DNA of 64,000 nt from Phascolarctos cinereus (Eukaryota; Chordata; Mammalia; Diprotodontia; Phascolarctidae), in contig NW_018344254.1 in the NCBI RefSeq assembly GCF_002099425.1, positions 2,097,501 to 2,161,500 of the forward strand, written 5' to 3'. The first letter of the stretch is position 1, and each line of letters opens with the position of its first letter. Shown here piece by piece: positions 10,066 through 20,551 of the stretch. The translations under genes and the position numbers were made by a program. Below the pieces are notes generated by a model. That model was not told where the DNA came from and made no database searches. It saw only the letters and a program-made list of their open reading frames with translations.

Positions 10066-10489
10066 ACTCCCCTCTCTGTCTCCTCTTGCTCTGCCCCAAG
10101 AAACACCAGAACTTTACAATTTATTCAACTAAAGAAAGCTCTGACCTGGGTTCCCATTTGCCCGAATGAGAATACGTCATCCCCTAGTTGTTTCTTAGAC
10201 AAGAGTTTCATCTCCACAACTAGCCTGGCACTGGCTGGCAGAGCTGTGGCCCTTCTCTGTATTCTCCATGGCACCCATATAGGCCTGGGCACACAGAGGG
10301 TTGGGATGGGGCTTTCTGGCTCTTCACTGGTGCCACAGACTTTTAGATCTGGAAAGGACCTAGACAGCGAGTGGTATTAAGCCAAGAAGTTTGGATTGGG
10401 AGTTTGCCAGCCTGGCTTCTGGTCCCTGGTCTGTCACCAACACTCTGTATGAGCTTAGATAATTCATGATCACTCTTAGAGAGTGTTAA

Positions 10490-10814
10490 GAGGGTAACGT
10501 GGTCCCTCCATCACTTTAGGAAAAGCTTTAACAGCCGAGTGGAGGATGGACTGGAGTGGGGAGAGACTGCAGGAGGCAGACCCACCGGGGCAACTATAAT
10601 AGTCCAGGTGTGAGGGGATAGGGGTCTGCACCAAGGTGGGGGCAGTATCAGAGGAAACAAGGGGGCATAGAGGAGAGAGATTACAAAGGTAAAATCAACA
10701 GGCCTTGGCGATAGATTGGACATGGGGGGGGTAGGGCAGGAGTAAAGCTGTGAGGAATCCAGGATGACTCCTAGGTTGGGAGCCTGGGTGACTTGGAGGA
10801 TGGTGGTGCCCTCA
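10490..10814 (-). mobile_element. L2 LINE, antisense, part 1
   Basis: The plus strand follows the L2 antisense order (GTGGAGGATGGACTGGAGTG, then ATCCAGGATGACTCCTAGG near 10758), the same as in the longer copy at 40598-42400. A second L2 fragment interrupts it at 10815-11070, after which it resumes. Confidence 0.75.
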
Positions 10815-11070
10815 TCAGTAACAGCTTCCTTTAAATCCCAACTAAAATCCCTTCTTTTACTGGAAGCTTTCCCAACCCTTTTTAATTACAGTGCCTTCCC
10901 TCTGTTAATTATTTGCTATTTATCCTGTAAACAGCTTGGTTTGTATATATTGTTTTCATGTCATCTTCCCGTTAGACTATAAGCTCCTTGAGGGCAGGGA
11001 CTGTCTTTTGCCTCTTTTTGTGTCCCTAGCACTTAGCACAAAACAGGCGCTTAGTACATGTTTATTGATT
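10815..11070 (+). mobile_element. L2 3' end inserted into the antisense L2
   Basis: This is a sense L2 terminus: AAATCCCAACTAAAATCCC, then TAGACTATAAGCTCCTTGAG, then CTTAGCACAAAACAGGCGCT and a short ATTGATTAATTGACTG tail. The flanking antisense L2 is collinear across it, so it is a later insertion. Confidence 0.78.
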
Positions 11071-11600
11071 AATTGACTGAAGTTAGGAAGAGGGAAGGGC
11101 TTGAGGAGAGAGATAATGAGTTCGGTTTTATGGGACATCCAATTTGAAACATCCAATCAGTACTTTGTGACATGGTACTGGGGGCCAGGAGAGAGCCATG
11201 GATCTGAGAGTCGTCTTCATGGAAATGGTCCCTGAAGCCAGGGGAGCTGATGAGATCGCTGAGAGGGTCCGGGAGAGCCTTTGGGGACACCCAGAGTTAA
11301 TGGGCATGGCCTGGATGAAGAGCCAGCCAAAAAGACTAAGAAGCAGTGGTCAGAGAGGTAGAAGGAGAGAGCCATGCCACGAGGTCACAGAGCAGACGCA
11401 GAGGAGGAGAGGAGACTCAGCAGGGTGGGATGCTGTGAAGACTTGAGGAAGGATGAGGCCTGGGAAAAGCCCATGGGATTGGGCAGTGAAGGACTGGGCA
11501 CTCTGCAGAAGGAAGCTTCAGTCAGATGATGAGGCAGCGAGCTTTCCAGAGGGGTTAGAAGAGGAAGTGGATGCAATGGAGGGTGACGACAGCTTTTCAA
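11071..11600 (-). mobile_element. L2 LINE, antisense, part 2
   Basis: It continues part 1 with GGAGAGAGATAATGAGTTCG, GACATCCAATTTGAAACATC, and GGGAGCTGATGAGATCGCT near 11240. The last is the complement of the stretch next to the reverse-transcriptase active-site region. It is broken and ancient. Confidence 0.72.
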
Positions 11601-11749
11601 GAATGAATGAATTAGTATTAACTGCTTAGCATTTGCCAAGTTCTGCAGACTCAAATATGAAAACAGGATGGGAGTTTAGCTGAGGGGAGGAGAGAAGCAG
11701 GGGCATTGCTAGCATCTTGGGAGGTTTTTCATGGACTGGGGACAGGTGT

Positions 11750-12360
11750 GTTTCTAGACAATAGGAAAGAAATCAATACATAGGGAAAGACTGGAAAGAA
11801 AGAGAAATAGACATACAAAGAAAGACAGAGAGAGAGTAACTCTATACATGAGATTCAGTCCCATTACAAGAATAAAGTACAGCCAAGCTCTGGCATCTGG
11901 GTAACCAGATGGTCTCAGATATCCCTCCTTGGTGCAAATCCTACTCCTGGTTCTTCTCCTTTTATCCCTTTTTAACAACTGAGCAAGTTGGACTAAGAGA
12001 TCTCTGTTATTTCTTCTAGATCTAAACCACATGGCCTGGAGAGGCAAGGGACTGCGGCTGTGGAATGCAACATAGCTTGTCAGATGGTTTTGCTGAATTG
12101 TCTTGTGTGAGTGGGTTATCTGGGAGTCATCTGCATGGAGATGATAACTGAATGCATAGGCACTGACGAGGTCACTGAAGGCAGAGGCAAAAGGGAAGAG
12201 GGTGCAGGACAGAAACTTGGGGGACTCCCAGTTAGTAGACATGGAGCAAAGGAGTCCAAGAAGGATGGGAATGCTTATAGACACAAAAACAAGGGAATGA
12301 GGAAGTTGTCTGATGAGACCAATGTGGATACAAAAAGAACTCCCCAACCAACTTAGGTTT
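11750..12360 (-). mobile_element. L2-related LINE fragment (reverse transcriptase region)
   Basis: A minus-strand frame contains FSYHLHADDSQIT, a form of the L2 active-site box (usually YHLYADDSQIYI). The surrounding strand (GGAGTCATCTGCATGGAGAT near 12122) is the matching L2 antisense sequence. Frames are broken outside this stretch. Confidence 0.7.
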
Positions 12361-12659
12361 TAAAAAGATATCATCATTTTTTTAAGATAGAACTTATATA
12401 GGCAAGGGCAAGAGACAGAGTCTGCATCTCCAAGTGTAGTCCAGTCCTATAAGAATAGTGTCTGGGTGTCAGAGATCAGAATGGGCTGAGGCTGGCAGGG
12501 GATGCTAAGGACAATGACCAAGGTCTGGGTCTTTGTTGGTCAGATTGTGGAAAAGAGAAAGATGAAAGACAGGACAAGCTCTTGGATGTAGTAATGAGAT
12601 GAGCAGGATGCTAACTCTGAACAGAAGACAGAGCTGCTCTGCTGAAGCTTTTTCTGTTT

Positions 12660-13250
12660 TTTGTTTTTTTTTTTTGCCAAGGAAAATTATCTTTGGATTA
12701 GCAAAAATGGCTAGCAGGAAAGTCTACGATAAAAGTGCTAGCTGCCCTTAATGACTCGAGCCACCAGGCCAGAGGAATGACAGTGAAGAGTCCTGGAAGA
12801 AGGGATAGATGTGATTTCAGAGCTACTCTCAGTGATGTCTGAAAGGTCATGGAGAATGGGGGAGATGGTCCCAGACTGGAGAAGGTCAAATGTTAGCCTG
12901 GTTTTCCATTGGAAAGGAGAGTGTAATCTACAAACCATAGACCAGAAAACTCAACTTCAAATCCTGGTGAAATTTCAGAACCTATTATTAAATGGATGGT
13001 TAGTGACCAACTGGAGAAGTGAGTGGTGACCACAAAAAGTCAGCCAGGGCTTCCTTGAGAGCAGCAGATCATGCCAGAACAGCCTTGTTTCCTGTTCCGA
13101 CAGGGTTATTAGTCAGGGGCATGCGGTCGATGTCATATACCCAACATTTAGCAAAACCATTTGGCTAAGACTCTCAGGGTCTCATTGAAGATAAAATGGA
13201 GAGTAATGTACTAGAACATGGTGCATCCAGGCTCAATGACTGGACCCAAT
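12660..13250 (+). mobile_element. CR1/L3 LINE, reverse-transcriptase region
   Basis: The sense copy contains GGTCATGGAGAATGGGGGAG, CCATAGACCAGAAAACTCAA (degenerate from the 'yRPvSLtS' region), AGATCATGCCAGAACAGCCT, and a remnant of the 'YLDFSKAFD' region near 13130-13160. An A/T-rich stretch precedes it. It is a decayed pseudogenic LINE. Confidence 0.72.
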
Positions 13251-13254
13251 GGCA

Positions 13255-13560
13255 ATCCCAGAATCTCATGGTTGGACCTCACAGACCTGTTAGTCTATGC
13301 TGTGCCTGAAAACAAATCTCCTGCATAACAAAACCAGCCTTTGCCTGAAGCCCTACCATGAGGGGGAAGCCAGGTCCTCCCAACGCAGCCCATTCTACAT
13401 GGTGGCACCGATCATAATGAAGTTTTTTCTTATGCAGAACCTAGATTTGCCTCTTTGTTCTTTTCTTCCTTTGGGGGCCAAGCGGAATCACAGAAGGAAG
13501 TGACCTTGATGGCTACCTACTCTGACCCATTCCTGAAAAGAATCCTTGCTATAACATCCC
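13255..13560 (-). mobile_element. CR1/L3 LINE 3' fragment
   Basis: The antisense 3' end has ATCTCATGGTTGGACCTCAC, CGCAGCCCATTCTACATGG and GGGGGCCAAGCGGAATCAC. It faces the neighbouring sense CR1/L3 tail to tail. Confidence 0.65.
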
Positions 13561-13561
13561 G

Positions 13562-13850
13562 GGAGAGCCAGGGTAAGTGGATAGAATGCTGAACTTGGAG
13601 TCAGGGAGACACAAATTCAAATCCGGCCTCAGATACTTATTTGGTGTGATCTTGGGCAAGTCACTTAAATGCTGTCTGCCTCAGTTTCCTCATCTGTAAA
13701 ATGAGGATCATAAGACTGCCTACCTCCCAGGGTTGTCGTGAAGATAAAATAAGATATCTGTGACATGCTTTGCAAATTTCAAAGTGCTATATAAATGCTA
13801 GCCATCATCATTATCATCATCATCATTATTAATATTACTATTATTATTCG
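13562..13850 (+). mobile_element. THER/MAR1-like CORE-SINE with trinucleotide tail
   Basis: A tRNA-like head (TTCAAATCCGGCCTCAGATA), the CORE (CAGTTTCCTCATCTGTAAAA) and the typical downstream part (GTGCTATATAAATGCTAGCC) are all present. The tail is a (TCA)n/(ATT)n microsatellite at 13800-13848. Confidence 0.85.
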
Positions 13851-14364
13851 ACAAGTAGTCATCCATCTGCTTAAAGAGAAACAGAAGAAATCCAACCCCC
13901 CATATGCTACTTGGAGACATCTAGCCTGTCCGTTACCGAGCCATGGTAAATCAGTCTTTATATGGCATGAACTCAAAGCCCTTTCCCATCCTCCTCCTGT
14001 GGGCTCAAGCCAGCTTAGTGACATCCTTCCTAAAGTTTGACCCTACACCGTACTGCACAGAGGGTCTGGCCAGGATAGAGCATGTGGGGATGGGTGAGCC
14101 CCTCCCTAGGTCTGGACATTCTACTTTCCTTGAGACAGCCCAAGATGGCAGAAGTCCTCCAGAAAGCCCTGTTTAGAGGTCTCCCCAGCTTCTCCAAAGC
14201 TATGACAGACCAGAGTACAAGACCAGGCAGGCTCTGCTATGCTGAAAAGGCCTCAGGTACGGTCCTAGCAACCATCTGGGTCTGCTTGCTGAGACCAACC
14301 TACCTAGGTACCAAGAGGCCCATCACCAGTCTGTTGGTGATTCATTCTTAGCCATGGCAATCCA

Positions 14365-14760
14365 TGAAGATTCATTAGCTTTCTGACAGCCGCGTTGGAT
14401 TGATTGTTCCTATGGAGCTGGCAGTCCACCAGAGCCGCCATATTGGAAGCTCAGCTACAGTCTAGTCACCCCCTTGCATCTTGTAATTGCAAAACTGACT
14501 TTTTGAACCCAAGTATAAAACTTTACATTTATCCCTAATGAACTTCATTTAATAATATTCAGCCCCATACTGTCCAGGCTGTCAAGAAACATTGAGCTCC
14601 TGACTGTCCCTAGTAGGCTGGCTCTCCTTCCCAGCTTTGTGCCATCTGCAAATTTCATTTCCTGCCATCCACTCCTTTGTTCAAGTCATTGATAAATGAT
14701 CAATAAGGTAAGGGTAAGCATAGATTCCTAGCACACTGCACTTTCTCAGGGATTGTAAAT
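14365..14760 (-). mobile_element. CR1/L3 LINE fragment, antisense
   Basis: Landmarks are CTTTTTGAACCCAAGTATAA, TTTACATTTATCCCTAATGA, GTGCCATCTGCAAATTTCA and CAAGTCATTGATAAATGATC. All are in CR1/L3 antisense order. Confidence 0.75.
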
Positions 14761-14972
14761 CCGAATTGCCTTTGCTGCTGTAAAAGATGTGGGATTCTGT
14801 GACCCTAGGGCCCTCCTCAGAGTCCCTGCCCTTCTGGAGGCCCAGGCTGCCTAGGCCACAGCTCCCTTCTGGGCTCCTTCACACCTACCTACGTTGGCCT
14901 CATCCCACTCTGCCTGATGCTTCCACTGTGCCCTCTGCAAGCCCTTATTCTGTGGTTAACAAACTGCCCTTC

Positions 14973-15122
14973 CAAGCAGCTGGGTGGTGCATTGGATAGA
15001 GCACTGGCCCTGGAGTCAAGAGGATGAGTTCAAATCCGGCCTCAGACACATAACACTCTGTGTGACTCAGGGCAAGTCACTTAACTGCATTGCCTAGCCC
15101 CAAAACAAAACAAAACAAAAAC
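14973..15122 (+). mobile_element. Marsupial tRNA-derived SINE with target duplication
   Basis: The head is AAGCAGCTGGGTGGTGCATT, the middle GAGTTCAAATCCGGCCTCAG and the end TTGCCTAGCCCC plus an (AAAAC)n tail. AACTGCCCTTC flanks it at 14962-14972 and 15123-15133. The preserved duplication marks a relatively young insertion, in intron 2 of TMEM61 and opposite to the gene. Confidence 0.9.
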
Positions 15123-15144
15123 AACTGCCCTTCAGAGCAGATTT

Positions 15145-15292
15145 GGCTCTCTCCTCTCTCAAGATGAATTTCTATCTATTTTGTATTTATTCATGTATGT
15201 ATATGTTTTTTTGGCCAATAACATATAAGCTTCTTGAGGGCAGGCGGGTTTTGGCACCTAGCACAGTGCCTAGCAAGTAGTAGGAGCTGCCA
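15145..15292 (+). mobile_element. L2 3' end
   Basis: ATATAAGCTTCTTGAGGGCA and CTAGCACAGTGCCTAGCAAG identify the L2 terminus. Confidence 0.75.
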
Positions 15293-15489
15293 ACAAGCTA
15301 AAGGAAGCAGAATGAAATGTACAGTTTAACCTGAGTTTTTAAAATGAACACATCTTGATAAGACAGCTCTGGATTCCGCATCTTTCTTTCCAGTCCTGCT
15401 GGGCCGCTGAGTCACTGCGTGACCTTGCACAAGTGAGACCTCTCTGTGCCCTCGGCTTTGTCATCTACAAAATGGCAGAGTTGGCCTAG

Positions 15490-15645
15490 ATCTGGCTTCT
15501 TAAGCTGGGGGTCCATGGACTTGTTTTGAAAAAGTAGTTTGACAGCTGTATTTCACCATAATTGGTTTCCTTTGTAATTCTGTGTGATCTCATTAAATGC
15601 ATTTAAAGTCCGTAGGCTTGACCAGATTGCCAATGGGGTCTTCCA
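15490..15645 (+). mobile_element. Unclassified ancient repeat, copy 1
   Basis: GGCTTCTTAAGCTGGGGGTC, then TTGGTTTCCTTTGTAATTC and TGCATTTAAAGTCC. The same segments recur at 24150-24300, 56065-56580 and 63195-63330. I recognise it as a dispersed mammalian repeat but cannot name the family. Confidence 0.55.
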
Positions 15646-15867
15646 TGTCACATGAATGTAAAAGAACTGTTGGCCCAAAATGATTTCCCACGTCTCATTC
15701 TACTCTGATACAGGAAAACAGATTTGGAGCTTGAGAAGACCTTCGAGGTCCTTGGGTCCAGTTCCCTCATTGGACACATAAAGAAACTGAGCCCACAGAG
15801 GCTGTGACTCATCCCCGCCCCCCCATAAGACTGCAAGCTCCTTGAGAGAACCACAGTGCCTGGCACA

Positions 15868-16108
15868 TTCATTGTTGTTTTGATTTTGGGTGTGTCCGAC
15901 TCTTGGTGACCCCATTTGGGGTTTTCTTGGCAAAGATACTGGAATGGTTTGCCATTTCCTTCTCCAGCTTATTTTATAGATGAGGAAACTAAGGCAAGCA
16001 GGGTTAAGTGACTTGGCTAGTGTCACACAGCTAGGAAGTGTGTGAGGCAAGAGCAGTCCTCCTGAGTCCAGACCTGGCAGTCTATTCACTGTGCTACCTA
16101 GCTGCCCC
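15868..16108 (-). mobile_element. Marsupial SINE with RTE/BovB-type tail
   Basis: In antisense, the tail GTGTCCGACTCTTGGTGACC comes first, then GGGGTTTTCTTGGCAAAGAT, the CORE, and the tRNA-like head ending GCTACCTAGCTGCCCC. It is close to full length. Confidence 0.88.
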
Positions 16109-16429
16109 TCCTGGCACATAGTAGATACTTAATGTTTACTGACTTGCCCAGGGTCACACAGGTTAAGTATCTGAGATAGGGATTTGAACCCATGGCTGAC
16201 CCTGGGCTTCCTCCGTCCTCATGAGGGACAGCCCCAGATCAGCTTGGTCTCCAGGCTTACCCATCAATTCTTCTTCCCCTGGAAGATGGTTTTTGGCTAA
16301 CGTGCCAGGAGTCCCTCCCAAAGACCGCAAAGAGGACCTGGCCACTGGGTTCATTTGCCCCTCCATGCCCTTCTGTGAAGCAGCCTGGCACCAAAGCCGT
16401 CACTGACTTTGCTGGTTTGTATGCAGGGA

Positions 16430-16480
16430 CCTGGTAAGAGGCCCAGGCCAGATGGCGAGAGAGAGCGCGAGAGAGAGAGC
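16430..16480. repeat. GA-rich low-complexity stretch
   Basis: A short (GAGA)n tract with interspersed CG (GAGAGAGCGCGAGAGAGAG). Nothing further is visible. Confidence 0.7.
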
Positions 16481-16567
16481 GCCAGAAGGGAAGTTAACTG
16501 TGAAGACACTGGTCTGGATCTTGGACCTGGAAGCAGGCGGAGCATTTCGGAGAACATTATAGACACC

Positions 16568-16670
16568 AGAACGTCTGAGCTGGGAGGGAGCTTAGAACAG
16601 AGAATGCCAGGCTGGGAGGGGCCTTGGGATATAGCACATCAGAGATAGGAAGGATTTTGGAACAAGCAAA
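16568..16670 (-). repeat. 33-bp tail-type units (3 copies)
   Basis: Three units of 33, 32 and 32 bp: GAACGTCTGAGCTGGGAGG, GAATGCCAGGCTGGGAGG and GCACATCAGAGATAGGAAGG. Each ends near TTAGAACA or TTGGAACA. It is the same family as the 20.2 kb array, in reverse orientation. Confidence 0.75.
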
Positions 16671-16699
16671 GTCAGTCAGATTTCCCACAACTCTGCCTC

Positions 16700-17045
16700 A
16701 CATGCTCAGTGTCCAGTCAAATTCGCTCTCATCCCAATACGTAAGATTCCCTCTCCCTTCTCTGGACCTTTGCACAGGCTGTCCCCCACACGTGGGACGC
16801 CCTCCCTCTTCACCGCTCGCTCCCTTCAAGGCTGAGCTCAAAAGCCTCTTCCTCCATGAGGCCTTCCCTGATCTTGGCCTCCCCATCCTCGCTCCCCGCA
16901 GAAGCACCGCACACAGTTTGCATTTACTTCTTTGTGTTGAGTTTTCTCTCAGTAGAATGGACTGTCTTGGAGGGTGGGGCTGTGCCGGTTTTATCTGTCT
17001 GACCCCAGTCCCTAGTCCACAGCAGGCTCTTAGGAAATGCTTGTG
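16700..17045 (+). mobile_element. L2 3' end
   Basis: CTTTGCACAGGCTGTCCCC, AGCCTCTTCCTCCATGAGGC and TTCCCTGATC lead to the weak terminus CACAGCAGGCTCTTAGGAAA. The frame reads KAELKSLFLHEAFPD, an L2 C-terminal remnant. Confidence 0.8.
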
Positions 17046-17059
17046 TAAGGAAACTGTTT

Positions 17060-17275
17060 CCTTCCCAGCTCAGGTCTGGAGCCACCTCCTCCAGGAAGCC
17101 TGCCCTGATTGAGCCAGCTCCTGCTCCTCCTCCTCCTGCCCAAATCACTTTGGCTTTCTCTTGACAATAGTTCTTTACGTACTGTAGTCTACACCACCAG
17201 CTCCTAGGGGCCAGGGGGTCTTCACACATCCAGTTTCTTGTCCATGGAACATGCTTGATAATGATTGCTTATTTC
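17060..17275 (+). mobile_element. L2-like 3' fragment
   Basis: GCCACCTCCTCCAGGAAGCC is the L2 segment. The end (GGAACATGCTTGATAATGA) is diverged. Confidence 0.5.
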
Positions 17276-17577
17276 CCAAGTGATTGATACCTGAACTGGA
17301 GCGGCGGCCCAGGCCGCAGTCGGGGAGCGTCACTGAGCCTGGGGCTGGGGAGGGGGTGACTCGGGGCCCCTCCCTTTACCCCATTTAACCGTCTCCCTCC
17401 CCCTCAGTCACAGCCCACCTCGGGCAGGAAGGCTTTGACCAAGTGCTTGGGGCTGGGTGGAGATCAGGGAATCTCAGGTTTGCCAGGGACCAGACCTGGA
17501 GCTAAATCCCTTGGAATGCAGCCCGGCCCAGCGGGGAGCTGTATTATCTGACTAGGGTTGCTACAAGAGTTTTGGTT

Positions 17578-17781
17578 GCTTCTCTGTCTCTGTCTCTCTG
17601 TGTCTGACTGTCCTCTCCTCTGTTTCCTCTGGGTTTCTCCTCCCTCTGTCCCTCCTTTTCTCTCTCCTCTCCCCTCCCTTTTTCTTCTCTCTCTCTGTCT
17701 GTTTCTCTGTCTTTCTCTATGTCTCTCAGCCTCTCTCTCTCTGTCTCTCTCATTTAATGGGGGGGGGGGGTGGGGGGGAGA
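17578..17781. repeat. Polypyrimidine tract with adjoining G-run
   Basis: About 175 bases of (TCTCTG/TCCC)-rich pyrimidine tract (17578-17752) are followed by TTTAAT and then runs of 12 and 7 guanines (17759-17779). The Arg-Glu-rich minus-strand frames are simple-sequence artefacts. Confidence 0.93.
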
Positions 17782-17999
17782 GGCTGAGCATAGGGAAGCC
17801 AAAGCAACAAAGAGAGATCTGTGGAAGGGAGTTCTTGAAAAGAATGGCAGCAAAGCCAGAAGGAGCGAGGGACAGGCCGGCAGCCCTGACAGCTAGACGC
17901 TGAATTTATTGTGTACGTAAAAAGAAGGTTCCATGATCCCTAGTCACATAGCATTGCTCACGTGCCTGCGACACTTTAAGTGTCACAAGGTGCTTTCTG

Positions 18000-18145
18000 C
18001 GTGTTTCATTTGATCTTCGCCTCGCGGTGAGGTCGGTGCTAGCTGCCTCTCCATTTTGCAGATGAGGAAACTGAGGCTCTGAGAGGAATGACCCGCCCAA
18101 GTTCCCACAGATAGCGTGTGCCTGAGAGGACTTCCTGCCTGGAAG
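18000..18145 (-). mobile_element. MIR-like SINE
   Basis: CATTTTGCAGATGAGGAAAC and CTGAGGCTCTGAGAGGAATG identify an antisense CORE-SINE. Confidence 0.7.
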
Positions 18146-18388
18146 TCTAGATTCCAGCTGTGACGCTGGGGTCCCCGAGCTGTAGCCGGCTGCCTTGAGG
18201 ACAGGGACGCTTCTCAAGGGGCGCAGGGACCATTGGGCGAATGACTCTTTTAGCCTACCGACACCTTCTCAGAGCAGTCGGGTCAGCGAAAAAAGCATGA
18301 ACCAGAGAGACAATGACTTCATGCCCCTAAAAACATTAGGTACCAAGTGTTCTTTATGGGAATATTTTTTTCAAGAAAGTGGCCTGTC

Positions 18389-18549
18389 TGGGGGGCAGCT
18401 AGGTGGCACAGCAGATAGAGCACTGGCCCTGGATTCAGGAGGATCTGAGTTCAAATCTGGCCGCAGACACATAATACTTACTAGCTGTGTGACCCTGGGC
18501 AAGTCACTTAACCCCATTGCCTAGCCAAGCCAAAAAAAAGAAAGAAAGA
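18389..18549 (+). mobile_element. Marsupial tRNA-derived SINE with 16-bp target duplication
   Basis: Full-length: head GGGGGGCAGCTAGGTGGCAC, middle GAGTTCAAATCTGGCCGCAG, end TTGCCTAGCCAAGCC plus an A-rich (AAAG)n tail. AAGAAAGTGGCCTGTC is repeated exactly at 18373-18388 and 18550-18565. It is one of the youngest insertions in the gene. Confidence 0.95.
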
Positions 18550-18659
18550 AAGAAAGTGGCCTGTCCACTGTAGGTGGGCATTTGCCTCTGTGGTTCAAGC
18601 CTTCGGCCTTTTTCAAGTTACTGGACTCTAAGCATTGTGGGAAGGGCTATATACCTCTA

Positions 18660-18845
18660 GAATAACAACAATAATAATAACAATCATAACACCTTAAGGA
18701 TTGCAAAGCGCTTTACACATGCCATCTCATCTCATCCTCAAAATGACTCTGGGTGATGGGTGCTACAATTATCCCTACTTTACAGATGAGGACATTGAGG
18801 CAGATGAAGCTAAGTAATCTGCCCAGAGTTACCCATGTCTGGGAT
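18660..18845 (-). mobile_element. MIR/THER-like SINE
   Basis: In antisense an (AAT)n tail comes first, then GATTGCAAAGCGCTTTACAC, TTTACAGATGAGGACATTGA and AATCTGCCCAGAGTTACCC. Confidence 0.75.
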
Positions 18846-18849
18846 CTGT

Positions 18850-19640
18850 GGGACGTGACTGTCTGCTATCTTCTGTCCTCCCCAAATCTTCAGCATGGAG
18901 AAGGGAATACCCCAGGGGACTGTGAGTAAGCCGTCTTCAGATATCCAAAGGGGAGTGGGATGGCCCCCAAAGGAGCCAACTAGGACCAGGTCGTAGAAGT
19001 GGAAGTTTAGTGGGAGCCTAAGTGGCCGGTCTGTCTTGGGAGGTGGTGAGTGAGCGCCTTGGGGCACCTTGTAGGAGGAGGTGGGGAGGGAGCTGAATGT
19101 AAGGGAGGGACTGGAATGGATGCCCTCCAAGGGTCTTCCTGTGGGGCTAACATGATTCCCTTCTCTTTTTAAACATCTGGGTTTTTAAAATAACTTTTTT
19201 ATTTATATCATCTTCATTCCCAGATATGTCCTCTCACCCTCCACCCACCTCCACCTTTCAGCCCTTGTAACTAAGACAAGCAGAGGGGAAAGTCGTTCAA
19301 TAAAATGAATCAATCTGTCAGCTGTCCCCTTGCCCCCTCTGCAGCTCACTCCCCTCCCTGGCCTCAGTTTCCTTCTCTGTAGAATGGCCACTAAGGGTCC
19401 TTCCCGCTCCAACATTCATTCAATGACTCATTCCTATTCATTTATAAAGCGTACATGGCCCTCTGGGGAGGACAAAATAGCAAATATAGCTTCTTCATCT
19501 CCCCCTCCGCCATTTCCCCCCTTTTTCCCCTCTGTTCATCTTTTGACTATCAAGGCTGCTGACGAGCCCAGATTAAGAGTCTAGTGTAGGCTCTGCCGCC
19601 CCTCTTGGGGCTCAGTGCCCATTTAAGGGGTGTCTTGAGC
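18850..19640. other. Intron 2 stretch without recognised elements
   Basis: It looks largely single copy, with a short CORE-like trace near 19365 (CCTCAGTTTCCTTCTCTGTA). No exon was seen. Confidence 0.4.
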
Positions 19641-20029
19641 TTTCTGGGGCTCAGCTGCTGCCTCTGGAAAATGAGGGGGTTGAATCAGATGATTTCTAAG
19701 GGCCCTGCCCACCTGGAAGCCTCGCCTCCCATCCTGCCTCCCAGCTCAGCCAGGCCAGTGACGGCTCTAAGAGCTTAGGGAAACTCAAAGGGCTTCAGTG
19801 ACCATGCGGACACTCTGACCTCTGAGGCTCCTTCCCTCACTAAATCTAGGACCCTAGAAAGTTGGGATTGTGCACTGAGAACCCAGGCTTGGAGGTCCTG
19901 GAATCAGAGAAGGTCGAAGCTTAGATTCTACCTAGACTGACCACCTCCTCTATAGGTGAGGAAACTCCTCAGAGAGGAGAAAGGACTCCCTCCACCCCCA
20001 AAACACATAGTAGGACCAGGACTGGAACA

Positions 20030-20155
20030 TTCTCAGGGCCCTCCCAGCACAGTCATTTTCTGTTCTAAGGCTCTCCACTGTTCTGACATTCTCTTTTCTC
20101 TGGTCTAAGATCTCTCCCAGCTCCAAATATGTTCTAAGATCCCTCCTAGTCCTGG
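20030..20155 (+). repeat. Degenerate lead-in of the 33-bp array
   Basis: It has the same CTAAG-centred unit as the main array but with uneven length (TTCTAAGGCTCTCC, GTCTAAGATCTCTCCC). It looks like the older, decayed edge of the array. Confidence 0.7.
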
Positions 20156-20551
20156 CATTCTGTGCTCTAAGGACCCTCCCAGTCCCGGCATTCTGTGCTC
20201 TAAGATCCTTCCCAGTCCTGGCATTCTGTGTTCTAAGGACCCTCCTAGTCCCAGCATTCTGCGCTCTAAGGACCCTCCCGATCCTGGCAATCTGTGCTCT
20301 AAGGACCCTCCCGGTCCTGGCATTCTGTGCTCTAAGATCCCTCCCGGTCCCGGCATTCTGTGCTCTAAGATCCCTCCCGGTCCCGGCATTCTGTGTTCTA
20401 AGGACCCTCCCGGTCCTGGAATTCTGTGCTCTAAGGACCCTCCCGATCCTGGCAATCTGTGCTCTAAGGACCCTCCCGGTCCTGGCATTCTGTGCTCTAA
20501 GGTTCCTCCTGGTCCTGGCATTCTGTGCTTCAAGGATCTTCTGGCCTCCGG
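20156..20551 (+). repeat. 33-bp minisatellite, 12 exact-length units
   Basis: Twelve consecutive units are each exactly 33 bp and start CATTCTGTGCTCTAAGGAC or a close variant. A 13th starts at 20552 and decays. Units 6 and 7 look identical. Units 5 and 10 look identical, and units 4 and 9 share the variant GATCCTGG, so a block of 5 units (165 bp) was duplicated. Because 33 is a multiple of 3, a minus-strand frame stays open with an 11-residue repeat (EHRMPGPGGSL); I treat that as incidental. It lies in intron 2 of TMEM61. Confidence 0.96.

Noticed and set aside
14973-15122. tRNA gene
   Set aside because: The tRNA-like head belongs to a SINE: it has a SINE body, A-tail and target duplication, and no intact cloverleaf.
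20156-20551. CRISPR-like regular repeats
   Set aside because: The units are contiguous with no unique spacers, and this is mammalian DNA.
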